From positions 1 to 64,000 of the forward strand of contig JBNJGD010000001.1 of NCBI GenBank assembly GCA_051747425.1: 64,000 bases of DNA. Direction: 5' to 3'. Source of the stretch: HTCC5015 sp051747425 (GTDB lineage: Bacteria > Pseudomonadota > Gammaproteobacteria > HTCC5015). The notes under the pieces are model-generated. The model saw only the letters and a program-made list of their open reading frames with translations, made no database searches and was not told the origin of the DNA. Made by a program: the position numbers and the translations under genes. Each line of letters begins with the position of its first letter. Positions within the stretch are counted from its first letter, which is position 1. This document shows positions 24,391-32,900 of the stretch, in pieces.

Positions 24391-27048
24391 ATGGGCTCAA
24401 CTCAAGGCTTGGCATCTATGAAATCTCAATTCTGGAAGAGTGACTGGTTTACAGGGCTGGTTGTCGTTATCGCGGTCTGCCTGTTCAGGCAGTTTTTTCA
24501 CGGCATCGAGATGAGTGCCTACGATTGGGGAGTGCGGGCCACTGAGGGCACGCCCAGTGACCAGGTGGCGATTGTCGCCATCGATGACAAAAGCATCGAA
24601 AACATTGGTCTCTGGCCGTGGCCCCGCGCCCAGCAGGCCGAGGTTCTCCATTACATTGCCAGTGGCAACCCGGATGTCATCGCCTATTTGCCCCTGTTTT
24701 CGGAGCCCCAGAACGATCCCGGACAGAGCTATATACGCACCCTGATCGACCAGTTTGAACACTCCAGCCTCAATACACTGAGCTTGCTGAACGGCGCCAT
24801 GCAAAACCCCGATGAAATGGCCATGCTGAGTGAGGATGAGTCAGAATTGCTGGCGTTGTCCCTGGGGCGTAAAGCCGCTGCCGATGCCGAGCAATTAATG
24901 TTCACGCTCTACGATGCCGAACAGGCGCTCGATGCCGACTTGCAGTTATCCTCGGCCTTTGCCAGTGCTGGAACGGTCGCGACGCCCATGCTGTTCACCG
25001 CCATGAGCTCACCCATGCGCAACAGCAAGCCTTCGGAGGCACTACCGGCAGATGTCGAGGCGGGGGGGCTGGATCAGGTCGCCGACCGAATTGGCGCCGC
25101 CGAAAACTTCCTTTTACCTCCCCGCGCCAGTCAGGCGATATTGCCGCTCGAAGACTATCGCAACGAGGCCGCCACTATTGGCCACCTGAATACGGTTCAG
25201 GACCCGGCCGACGGAGTTGTCAGAAGCAATCAGCTGGTCATTCAGTACGGCGACCGCTACTACCCATCCTTCGCCCTGGCGGTGGCCAGCAGTTACCTGG
25301 GACTCGGCGCCGATGATACGGAAATTCTGTTGGGTGAAGGACTGCGCCTCGGCCGTCTGTTTATCGGTACAGACAGCCGTTTGAAAATGCGCAATTTTTA
25401 CTACGGTGACACTAGCGACGGTGTCTTTACCAGTGACTCTCTGTACGACCTGATTGCCGGGCATGTCCCGGTGGACAAGTACGAGGGAAAAATCGTGGTT
25501 GTCGGCCCTACAGCCGCTGGCGTCGGCTCGACCCAGGCCACCCCGATCGACTCCAATACCGCCCCGGCCACCATGCTGGCGCACACGATTTCCAGCATCT
25601 TGCAGGAAGACTTCTTCACCCAGCCGGCCTGGGCTCCGCTGGCGACCTTTGTTGTTGTCTTGCTGGTGGCGCTCTACCTGATGTTGCTGTTGCCGCGTCT
25701 CAATGCACTCACGGGCGCTGTGGTCACCCTGCTTATCGCCGGGGCCCTGATTGCCAGCCACTACTTGCTGATGACCCAAAGCCGCATGTGGGTGGAGTTA
25801 ATGCTGCCCGTCAGCCTCCTGGCCATCGGTTATCTGGTCCTGACCACCAAGCGTTTCCTTACCACCGAGCGGGGCAAAATGAGTTCCGATCTGGATAATG
25901 CCGAAACCAACCGCATGCTCGGTCTGGCTTTCCAGGGTCAGGGGCAACTCGATATGGCCTTTGAGAAGTTCCGCAAATGCCCCGTCGACAACTCTCTCAT
26001 GGAAGTGCTCTACAATCTCGCCCTTGACTACGAGCGCAAGCGCCAATTTGCCAAGGCGGGGAATGTCTATCAGCACATAGCCCAGCACGACGCCGCGTTC
26101 CGCGATGTCAAACAGCGCCTGGAGCGCAGCCAGAAGATGGAGGAAACCATCGTCCTCGGCGGTTCCGGTGGAGGCGGCAATACGGCCACCCTGCTTATGG
26201 AGGGCGACGATGTCCAGAAGCCCATGCTGGGTCGCTACCAGGTGCAAAAGGAACTTGGCAAGGGCGCAATGGGCGTGGTTTATCTGGGTGAAGACCCCAA
26301 AATCAGCCGTACCGTGGCGATCAAGACCATGGCTCTGTCCCAGGAGTTTGATGATGACGAACTCGACGATGTAAAGGCCCGTTTCTTCCGCGAGGCCGAG
26401 ACCGCGGGTCGCCTCAACCACCCGAATATTGTAACGATCTACGACGCCGGAGATGAGCACGATCTGGCTTATATCGCCATGGAATTTCTCAGGGGCAAGG
26501 ATTTGGTGGAGTACACCAAACCCGGGCAGCTGTTGCCACTGGACACCGCCCTCGACCTCATCAGCCAGTGTGCCGACGCCCTGAACTACGCGCACAGCCA
26601 CAATGTGGTTCACCGCGACATCAAACCGGCCAACATCATGTACGATCCGGACAGCGGCTCACTGAAGGTCACCGATTTCGGCATTGCCAGGATTACGGAC
26701 GCCAGCAAGACCAAGACCGGTGTGGTCCTGGGCACGCCCTCCTACATGTCCCCGGAACAACTCTCGGGCAAGAAAATTGACGGGCGCTCGGACCTCTTTT
26801 CACTCGGCGCCATGCTCTACCAGATGACCGTCGGCGAATTGCCCTTTACAGGGGATTCCATGGCCACGCTGATGTTCAAGATCGCCAACGACCCGACCCC
26901 CGACCCGCGTCAGGTTAACCCCGATTTGCCCGATTGTGTCGCCGAGATCATCGCCCGGGCCCTGGAAAAAGACCCCGATCAACGCTATCAAAATGGCGCC
27001 GAAATGGTGGCCGACCTGCAAAGCTGTCGATCCAGGATTGGGGCCTAA
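24391..27048 (+). CDS. CHASE2-domain Ser/Thr protein kinase
   Basis: An inner-membrane receptor kinase of 885 residues from the ATG at 24391, which has GGGGA six bases upstream. Order: TM1 (about 18-36), a large extracytoplasmic CHASE2 domain (about 40-405; VAIVAIDDKSIENIGLWPWPR near the start), three TM helices (about 411-487), a short TPR-like linker (about 509-563), and a Hanks-type kinase (about 612-880). Kinase motifs are intact: glycine loop LGKGAMGVVYLGE, Lys in VAIKTM, catalytic loop VVHRDIKPANIMYD near 740, DFGIAR near 761, activation segment VLGTPSYMSPEQL. The stop overlaps the PP2C start as TAATG, so kinase and phosphatase are coupled. The signal sensed is unknown. Confidence 0.95.
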   Translation: MGSTQGLASMKSQFWKSDWFTGLVVVIAVCLFRQFFHGIEMSAYDWGVRATEGTPSDQVAIVAIDDKSIENIGLWPWPRAQQAEVLHYIASGNPDVIAYLPLFSEPQNDPGQSYIRTLIDQFEHSSLNTLSLLNGAMQNPDEMAMLSEDESELLALSLGRKAAADAEQLMFTLYDAEQALDADLQLSSAFASAGTVATPMLFTAMSSPMRNSKPSEALPADVEAGGLDQVADRIGAAENFLLPPRASQAILPLEDYRNEAATIGHLNTVQDPADGVVRSNQLVIQYGDRYYPSFALAVASSYLGLGADDTEILLGEGLRLGRLFIGTDSRLKMRNFYYGDTSDGVFTSDSLYDLIAGHVPVDKYEGKIVVVGPTAAGVGSTQATPIDSNTAPATMLAHTISSILQEDFFTQPAWAPLATFVVVLLVALYLMLLLPRLNALTGAVVTLLIAGALIASHYLLMTQSRMWVELMLPVSLLAIGYLVLTTKRFLTTERGKMSSDLDNAETNRMLGLAFQGQGQLDMAFEKFRKCPVDNSLMEVLYNLALDYERKRQFAKAGNVYQHIAQHDAAFRDVKQRLERSQKMEETIVLGGSGGGGNTATLLMEGDDVQKPMLGRYQVQKELGKGAMGVVYLGEDPKISRTVAIKTMALSQEFDDDELDDVKARFFREAETAGRLNHPNIVTIYDAGDEHDLAYIAMEFLRGKDLVEYTKPGQLLPLDTALDLISQCADALNYAHSHNVVHRDIKPANIMYDPDSGSLKVTDFGIARITDASKTKTGVVLGTPSYMSPEQLSGKKIDGRSDLFSLGAMLYQMTVGELPFTGDSMATLMFKIANDPTPDPRQVNPDLPDCVAEIIARALEKDPDQRYQNGAEMVADLQSCRSRIGA

Positions 27049-27875
27049 TGGGTCTCGCCGATCATTTAACCATGGTGGCCCGCTCAGATACGGGCATGCA
27101 CCGGGAGCACAACGAGGACAGCGTTAGCGTAGAGCCCGAGCTGTCTCTGGCCGTGCTCGCCGACGGTATGGGCGGGTACAAGGCCGGCGAGGTAGCCAGC
27201 GCCCTGGCCGTCAATACGGTCGTCAGCGAGATTGACGAAGCGCAAAGTGATGGGTTCTCCTCAACAGAGGAGGACGAACGCGGCCTTACGCCACAGAGCC
27301 TCGGGCTGTGTGCCGCTATTGAGGCCTCCAATCAGCTCATCTATACGACCCAGCGGGACAACGACGACTGCTCCGGTATGGGTACAACCATCGTCAGCAC
27401 CCTGTTCCACGGGGATACGGTTTCCATCGCCCATGTGGGTGATTCCAGGGTATACCGTTACCGGGATGACACGCTGGAGCAGCTAAGCACCGACCACACC
27501 ATGCTCCAGGAGCTCGTCGAGCGCGGGTTTTATACCCGTGAAGAGGCACGAGCCTCTCTCAACAAGAACCTCGTCACCCGGGCCCTGGGTACCCAGCCCG
27601 AGGTCGAGGTCGATGTTTTTGAGGAATTACTGGCCCCCGGCGATCTCTTTCTGCTGTGCTCCGATGGCCTCAACGACATGATCGACGACCAGGAGATACT
27701 CTTAACCCTCCGGGATTTTAGTGCTAACCTTGGGCGGGCGGCTCAGGAGCTGATAAGCCGGGCAAACGCCAACGGGGGGAGAGACAATGTCTCTGTGATC
27801 TTGGTAAAGGTCTCTGCGGAGAATTCCCCGCGCAGCGGCTGGCTCAAGTCAGTCAGCAACTGGTTTTTCAACTGA
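27048..27875 (+). CDS. PP2C-family Ser/Thr protein phosphatase
   Basis: A 275-residue soluble PPM phosphatase, the likely partner of the upstream kinase. The metal-binding residues are visible: ARSDTGMHREHNEDSV (N-terminal Asp and Glu), LADGMGGYKAGEVAS (Asp-Gly-x-Gly-Gly near residue 45), VGDSRVYRYRDDTLEQLS, LLCSDGLNDMIDD and a C-terminal GGRDNVSVILVKV (Asp of GRDN). The ATG at 27048 shares bases with the kinase stop. The protein ends SNWFFN with no membrane segment. Such pairs reverse each other's action on common substrates, one probable substrate being the FHA protein encoded next. Confidence 0.95.
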   Translation: MGLADHLTMVARSDTGMHREHNEDSVSVEPELSLAVLADGMGGYKAGEVASALAVNTVVSEIDEAQSDGFSSTEEDERGLTPQSLGLCAAIEASNQLIYTTQRDNDDCSGMGTTIVSTLFHGDTVSIAHVGDSRVYRYRDDTLEQLSTDHTMLQELVERGFYTREEARASLNKNLVTRALGTQPEVEVDVFEELLAPGDLFLLCSDGLNDMIDDQEILLTLRDFSANLGRAAQELISRANANGGRDNVSVILVKVSAENSPRSGWLKSVSNWFFN

Positions 27876-27895
27876 ACCCAAGTTAGGGACAAATA

Positions 27896-28612
27896 ATGGC
27901 TAAATTAGTACTCACTCTCGATGGTGCTACGATTTCCGAGCACGAACTGGATACAGAGTCGGTCTCCATTGGCCGCAAGCCGGATAACGACATTGTCGTC
28001 GACAATCTCGCTGTCAGCGGCCACCACTGCCAGATCATTACTATTCTCAATGACTCGTTTCTTGAGGATTTGAACAGCACCAACGGAACCTATGTCAACG
28101 GCGCCCTGGCCAAGAAGCATGCCCTGCAGGATGGCGACATGATTGGCATCGGCAAGCACCAGATCCGCTTTGAAAATCCCCAGCAAGCCGGTGGTGAGAA
28201 CGATTTCGAAAAAACCATGATCATTCGCCCCGACGAAGTCGGGATGCCCAGTGACGAAAGTAAATCAGACCAGGTGAATGCCTCTGTGGCCGCGATGGCA
28301 CGGGAAGTGGCGAGCAGCTCCTCCTCCGCGCCCAAAAACAGCCAACAGGCCAAATTGCAGATTATCAATGGTGCCAACGCAGGCAAGGAGCTGCCCTTGA
28401 GCAAGGCACTCACCACGGTGGGCAAGCCTGGCACCCAGGTGGCCGCCATTACCCGTCGACCCAAGGGCTTCTTCATCCTTCATGTCGAGGGCGGTAGTGA
28501 AAACAAAACACCGCTGATCAATAACGAGACCATTGGCAAATCGGCCCACCCGCTGAAAGACGGCGATGTCATCGAGGTAGCCGGCATACAGCTGAAATTT
28601 ATTGTCGAATAA
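27896..28612 (+). CDS. FHA-domain protein
   Basis: A 238-residue soluble protein 20 bp downstream of the phosphatase. Residues about 20-95 are a canonical FHA domain: SIGRKPDNDIVVDNLAVSGHHC has the GR, S and H residues that bind phosphothreonine, followed by LEDLNSTNGTYVNG. Residues about 140-236 look like a second, degenerate FHA-like fold (LQIINGANAGKELPLSKALTTVGK; GFFILHVEGG; IEVAGIQLKFIVE) lacking the full binding signature. The linker has a threonine in DFEKTMIIRPDE, the EKT-type site often phosphorylated in FHA adaptors. It closes the kinase-phosphatase-FHA operon and is followed by a strong terminator. Confidence 0.92.
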   Translation: MAKLVLTLDGATISEHELDTESVSIGRKPDNDIVVDNLAVSGHHCQIITILNDSFLEDLNSTNGTYVNGALAKKHALQDGDMIGIGKHQIRFENPQQAGGENDFEKTMIIRPDEVGMPSDESKSDQVNASVAAMAREVASSSSSAPKNSQQAKLQIINGANAGKELPLSKALTTVGKPGTQVAAITRRPKGFFILHVEGGSENKTPLINNETIGKSAHPLKDGDVIEVAGIQLKFIVE

Positions 28613-28630
28613 GGGCGATCCGGAATTGAT

Positions 28631-28657
28631 AAAAAGCCCGCACCAGCGGGCTTTTTT
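28631..28657. terminator. Bidirectional rho-independent terminator (FHA gene / cysM)
   Basis: AAAAA, stem GCCCGC (28636-28641), loop ACCA, stem GCGGGC (28646-28651), then TTTTTT. The A run and T run make it work in both directions, ending the plus-strand kinase operon and the minus-strand cysM. Confidence 0.9.
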
Positions 28658-28675
28658 GTGCCTCACGACGCCGCT

Positions 28676-29563
28676 TCAGGCGGGGAAAACCCCGGTAGAG
28701 AGATAGCGGTCACCACGGTCGCACACGATGCAGGCAATCACGGCATTTTCCAGTTCAGCTGCCAAGCGGATCGCGGCAGCGGCGGCGCCACCGGAAGAGA
28801 CCCCGGCAAAGATGCCCTCCTCTGCCGCCATGCTACGCATGGTGTCCTCCGCCTCCTGCTGGGTGACCTCGACGATCCGGTCGATGTTTTCATCACTGAA
28901 AATGGCGGGTAAATACTCCGGTGGCCACTTGCGTATTCCGGGGATGCTGGCGCCTTCGCCGGGCTGCACACCGATGATCTGAATATCGGGATTTTGTTCT
29001 TTCAGGTAGCGCGACACCCCGACAATAGTGCCTGTGGTACCCATGGAACTGACAAAGTGGGTAATTTCGCCCCGGGAATCGCGCCACAATTCGGGGCCGG
29101 TGCCCTCATAATGGGCCAGCGGATTGTCTTCATTGGCGAACTGGTTCAGCTGGTAGGCCTCCCCCCGATCCGCCATGGCCTGGGCCAGGTCACGGGCCCC
29201 TTCCATACCACTTTCCACCAGCACCAGTTCGGCACCATAGGCTTTCATCGTGGCCACCCGCTCACGGCTGGAACTGTCGGGCATGATCAGTGTGATTGGG
29301 TAGTTTTTGATGGCGGCCGCCATCGCCAGGGCAATCCCGGTGTTGCCGCTGGTGGCCTCTACAAGCCGGTCCCCGGGGCGAATATCGCCACGCAGCTCGG
29401 CTCGCTTGATCATGTTCAGGGCCGGCCTGTCCTTGACCGAGCCAGCGGGATTATTGCCCTCGAGCTTGAACAGGAGTGTGTTGCTGCCCAAATCGGCCAT
29501 GCGCTGCATTCTGACCAGTGGGGTATTGCCAATATAGTCCTCGATGGTCGGAAATTGGGTCAT
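28676..29563 (-). CDS. cysM: Cysteine synthase B (O-acetylserine sulfhydrylase) CysM
   Basis: CysM is a PLP enzyme that makes cysteine from O-acetylserine, with thiosulfate as an alternative sulfur donor. The 295-residue protein carries the PLP lysine in LEGNNPAGSVKDRPALNMI (near residue 44), the substrate loop EATSGNTGIALAMAAAIK (near 72) and the phosphate-binding loop MGTTGTIVGVSRYL (near 177). The LEGNNPAGSVKDR phrase is typical of CysM rather than CysK. The ATG at 29563 (MTQFPTIEDYIGNTPLVRMQ) matches other CysM starts; a GTG seven codons upstream has a ribosome site too close to it. In Pseudomonas cysM lies near gacS and relA; here a GacS/BarA-like kinase lies 3.3 kb away. Confidence 0.95.
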   Translation of the reverse strand: MTQFPTIEDYIGNTPLVRMQRMADLGSNTLLFKLEGNNPAGSVKDRPALNMIKRAELRGDIRPGDRLVEATSGNTGIALAMAAAIKNYPITLIMPDSSSRERVATMKAYGAELVLVESGMEGARDLAQAMADRGEAYQLNQFANEDNPLAHYEGTGPELWRDSRGEITHFVSSMGTTGTIVGVSRYLKEQNPDIQIIGVQPGEGASIPGIRKWPPEYLPAIFSDENIDRIVEVTQQEAEDTMRSMAAEEGIFAGVSSGGAAAAAIRLAAELENAVIACIVCDRGDRYLSTGVFPA

Positions 29564-29751
29564 ATTAACTGCCGCGACAAACACGGCTCCTGTGGCGTTT
29601 ATGGAAATTCAATGATATAGCTTGATTCGACCAATTTACACCGTTCATCACCGGGGGAGGAGCGGGAGATTGGCTGTGGAGAGTGCTATCATGCGCAAAT
29701 TATTTCAAGGCGAACGGGAACGCCGATAACACAATAAAACAGGTTCCGCCT

Positions 29752-31986
29752 ATGGCTACACCAAGAAAAACCCATATATTTTTGCCTATTATCGCACTAA
29801 TACCGTCTTTCGCCCTGGCCCAGGACAAGACGGACGATTACATCCCGCTGGAACAGTCCTATCTCGAAGAACTGCCGGTGGTGCTCTCCGCCTCTCGCCT
29901 GCAGCAACCCGAACTGGAAGCGCCCGGCGCCGTTACCGTTTTCGAGCGCGCTGACATCGAGGCCTCCGGCGCCCGGCGCATTCCCGAGCTGTTCTACCGC
30001 GTACCTGGCTTTCAGGTCGGCCGCTTTACCGGGTCCGAGTATGTGGTCGCGGCACACGGCTTTTCCGACCACTATTCCCGGCGCATGCAGGTTTTGGTCG
30101 ACGGTCGCTCAATCTATACGCCGGCCTTTGGCGGTATTGTCTGGGAAAGCCTCCCCCTGCACATTGATGATATCGAGCGAATCGAGATCATCCGGGGGCC
30201 CAATGCCACGCTCTACGGCGCCAATGCCTTCAACGCCGTCATCAGTATCACCACTCGTTTTGCCGCAGGCACGGCGCCCGACAGCCTTCGCTATGTCCAC
30301 GAAGACCGGGACAACAATAGCGTCCGCGCCACACTGACCGACATTGGCCAGCGCCACGAACTCGGGATCAGCACTTTCTACCGCGACGATTCCGGTTTTG
30401 GCGAGATTCCCGGGGATGTCAATAAGATCAACAGTAAAACAGGCCAGAGGCCAGAGGAGCTGGTGGATTCACTGCGAACACGAAGCGCCAACGGCGTCTG
30501 GCGATTGGACCTGACCCCCAACCTGGAAATCACCACCGACATGGGACTTCTGGAAACCGTCCGCGACTACGGCGATGGCGACAGCGAAGACCCCTATCGT
30601 GACCTGACCATCGATAGTCACTACGCCAGGGTCAAACTGGACAATACGGACAGCGACGGCAATCACTTCAGCGTTCAGGCATTCCATTCAGAGGTCGACC
30701 TGCAGGACGGAGAAGTCTTTATCGCATTGGGGGATCCCGAGTTGTTTGATGAACCCGCCCTCGGTGGCCAGGTCGACCTGGCCACCTCGTTCAAGGAGGA
30801 GCGCAGCGAAATCGAGTTTGAATACACTCCGAACACTCTGGGTAGCTGGCGTTTTGTCACCGGAGGAAGTTACCGCAATGACAAAATTACCGGCAGTGGC
30901 GGACGGATTTTCCGCGATGACCAGGAAACCGTCCGTTTGGGTCGGGTTTTTGCCAATAGCGAATGGCAATCCGGCAATCACTGGGTACTGGGCGCCGGAC
31001 TGATGATCGAGGATCACGAGTACACTGGTGAAAGCTATTCACCCAAGTTGTCCGCCATCTACAAGATTAACGCGCAACACGCGGTGCGTGCCATCGCCTC
31101 TCGCGCCTACCGCACACCGACCGCCTGGGAGGAGAACGGAATTCTCCGCTTCTTTTTACCCGTCCCCCCGATCGAGGACCTCCTCAGCGATCTCACCGGC
31201 AGCGAAGTCGATTTTCCCGCTGACCGGCTCGACTATCAGGCTTATGAGATGGAAGGAGACCTGAAAAATGAGGAGATCACCTCTTTTGAGCTCGGCTACA
31301 AGTTTGTCGCCTCGGCCCGGACCAAGCTGGATGTCCGGGTTTTCCGGGAAGACATTGATGACATGATCGCCATCTATTCCCGCCCGTTTGATCTGGCGGA
31401 ACAGGGAATTCTGAGTGACGAACAAATTCAGACCATTGAGGGCATCAACAACTTTATTCCCTTTGACAGCTCGGGACTGAGTAATGCCATCGGCTCCGGC
31501 AACGCCTACTCGACCAAGAACCTGGTGGACATCACCATCGACGGGGTGGAGCTGGATGCCCAGCTGGAGCTTGGCGAGAGGGTCCAAATTCATTTCGGCG
31601 GCGCCTATCTGAATTCGGAATTGGACCGGTACGCAGACTCGAGCAGGAGTATTACTGAGGACAATATGGAAAATTCCAAAGAGACGCTTTCAAACTCCGT
31701 TCCCAAATACTCCGGGTTCCTGGGGACCCGCCTCAACCCTCTACCCGACCTGTACTTTACTGCCACTTTCTTCCATTTTGATGAGTATGAATGGCACGGT
31801 TCAGGCGATAGCGGTTTGGGCGATCAGCAGTTTGTCCGTTTTTATGCCAATATTCGTAAGCCGGCCCGCAAACATGAGTGGCATGCAGGTATTGGCGGTA
31901 TTTCTCGGATTGATCGTTTTCAGGACTTCGACGAGGCCAACCAGTTTGACAATCAGTTATTTGCCAAATTGGGAGTGGATTTTTAG
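29752..31986 (+). CDS. TonB-dependent outer membrane receptor
   Basis: A 744-residue outer-membrane receptor with a signal peptide ending FALAQ (residues about 20-25). The plug domain (about 45-165) is clear: PVVLSASRLQQPELEAPGAV, FYRVPGFQVGRF, VLVDGRSIYTPAFGGIVW, DDIERIEIIRGPNATLYGAN. The rest is a 22-strand barrel ending in FAKLGVDF with the terminal Phe. The substrate is not evident. The next two genes encode a periplasmic binding protein (23 bp downstream) and a hybrid histidine kinase, so the receptor may serve a sensed nutrient rather than iron alone. A start at 29752 is chosen because the signal peptide begins there; the frame is open to 29683. Confidence 0.93.
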   Translation: MATPRKTHIFLPIIALIPSFALAQDKTDDYIPLEQSYLEELPVVLSASRLQQPELEAPGAVTVFERADIEASGARRIPELFYRVPGFQVGRFTGSEYVVAAHGFSDHYSRRMQVLVDGRSIYTPAFGGIVWESLPLHIDDIERIEIIRGPNATLYGANAFNAVISITTRFAAGTAPDSLRYVHEDRDNNSVRATLTDIGQRHELGISTFYRDDSGFGEIPGDVNKINSKTGQRPEELVDSLRTRSANGVWRLDLTPNLEITTDMGLLETVRDYGDGDSEDPYRDLTIDSHYARVKLDNTDSDGNHFSVQAFHSEVDLQDGEVFIALGDPELFDEPALGGQVDLATSFKEERSEIEFEYTPNTLGSWRFVTGGSYRNDKITGSGGRIFRDDQETVRLGRVFANSEWQSGNHWVLGAGLMIEDHEYTGESYSPKLSAIYKINAQHAVRAIASRAYRTPTAWEENGILRFFLPVPPIEDLLSDLTGSEVDFPADRLDYQAYEMEGDLKNEEITSFELGYKFVASARTKLDVRVFREDIDDMIAIYSRPFDLAEQGILSDEQIQTIEGINNFIPFDSSGLSNAIGSGNAYSTKNLVDITIDGVELDAQLELGERVQIHFGGAYLNSELDRYADSSRSITEDNMENSKETLSNSVPKYSGFLGTRLNPLPDLYFTATFFHFDEYEWHGSGDSGLGDQQFVRFYANIRKPARKHEWHAGIGGISRIDRFQDFDEANQFDNQLFAKLGVDF

Positions 31987-32009
31987 GAGGGTTGCCAAGG
32001 CAGGGAATA

Positions 32010-32900
32010 ATGCACAGGATTCGCAATACCCTCGTCTGCTTTGTTGTCGGCGCCATCTCCCTTGCGCCGGCATTAACTGCGGCTGAAACATTGGTTCTTA
32101 CGGACAGAGACGATGGTATATACGGCTCATTAACCTCTACCATCAGCGATGCAGTGGGTGGGCGTGACAATTTGTACAGCGTCTACGCTCTCGACAGCGT
32201 TGATAGCGACTGGGACGATGAGCTGCCCAAAGACGACATCACCTCTGTTATTACGGTGGGTTCCGCTTCAATGAGGTGGCTGGCCCAAGCCGACTGGCAG
32301 GTTGACTCGCTCAGTTTGTTGACAACCAAAGAGCAATATCTCGATCACTTTGACAGTGGCAATAGCCAGCACTCGGTGATTTATCTGAATCAGCCCCTCT
32401 CGCGTATTGTCGAAGTCGGCCAGCGAATTCTCGGCAAAGGCACCCATTTCATCATTTTTGACGAGCGGCGCTCTGCGGTAGAAAAAGACATGTTGCTGGG
32501 CAGCCGGATCACCTACTCCCCGCTGGTTGGCGATTCCGTGATCCAGTCAATACGACAATTGGAAACGCACAAAAACTACGCCATTGTCGCCCTGCCGAGC
32601 CACACCGCATTTACGCCAATCACCATCAAGAACACACTGATTAGCGCCTACAAGGCAGGTATCCCCATCATCGGGTACTCCCAAAGCTTTACCCGGGCAG
32701 GTGCCCTCTTTTCAGTCCACGCCGACCTGGAAGCGCTGGACAGGGAAGTCTCCCTCTGGCTGGATGAAAATCGCGCACCCAGACACCGAAGCTCTGTCTA
32801 CTATCAAGTGACTACCAACCCGCAAATCGCCAAGTCACTGGGTTTTCGACTGTCGCCGCCCTGGGACAGTGAGCGAGTCAACAGGGAGGCGACACCATGA
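32010..32900 (+). CDS. Periplasmic binding-protein-like protein (ABC_sub_bind/PF04392-like)
   Basis: About 296 residues with a signal peptide (MHRIRNTLVCFVVGAISLAPALTAAE is the exported start; cleavage after ALTAA). The mature part looks like the periplasmic-binding fold of the PF04392-type proteins: VITVGSASMRWLA (about 77-89), VIYLNQPLSRIVEVGQRIL, and near the C-terminus IPIIGYSQSFTRAGALFSVH and DLEALDREVSLWLDE. No permease or ATPase genes are nearby, so it is more likely a sensor accessory for the downstream kinase than a transport component. Its stop overlaps the kinase start by 4 bp (ATGA), strong evidence for a joint function. The ligand is unknown. Confidence 0.8.
   Translation: MHRIRNTLVCFVVGAISLAPALTAAETLVLTDRDDGIYGSLTSTISDAVGGRDNLYSVYALDSVDSDWDDELPKDDITSVITVGSASMRWLAQADWQVDSLSLLTTKEQYLDHFDSGNSQHSVIYLNQPLSRIVEVGQRILGKGTHFIIFDERRSAVEKDMLLGSRITYSPLVGDSVIQSIRQLETHKNYAIVALPSHTAFTPITIKNTLISAYKAGIPIIGYSQSFTRAGALFSVHADLEALDREVSLWLDENRAPRHRSSVYYQVTTNPQIAKSLGFRLSPPWDSERVNREATP

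Noticed and set aside
24391..28612. Type VI secretion regulatory genes (PpkA-PppA-Fha)
   Set aside because: The trio matches in type, but no structural T6SS gene (tss, hcp, vgrG, clpV) is in the window and the kinase has a CHASE2 sensor.
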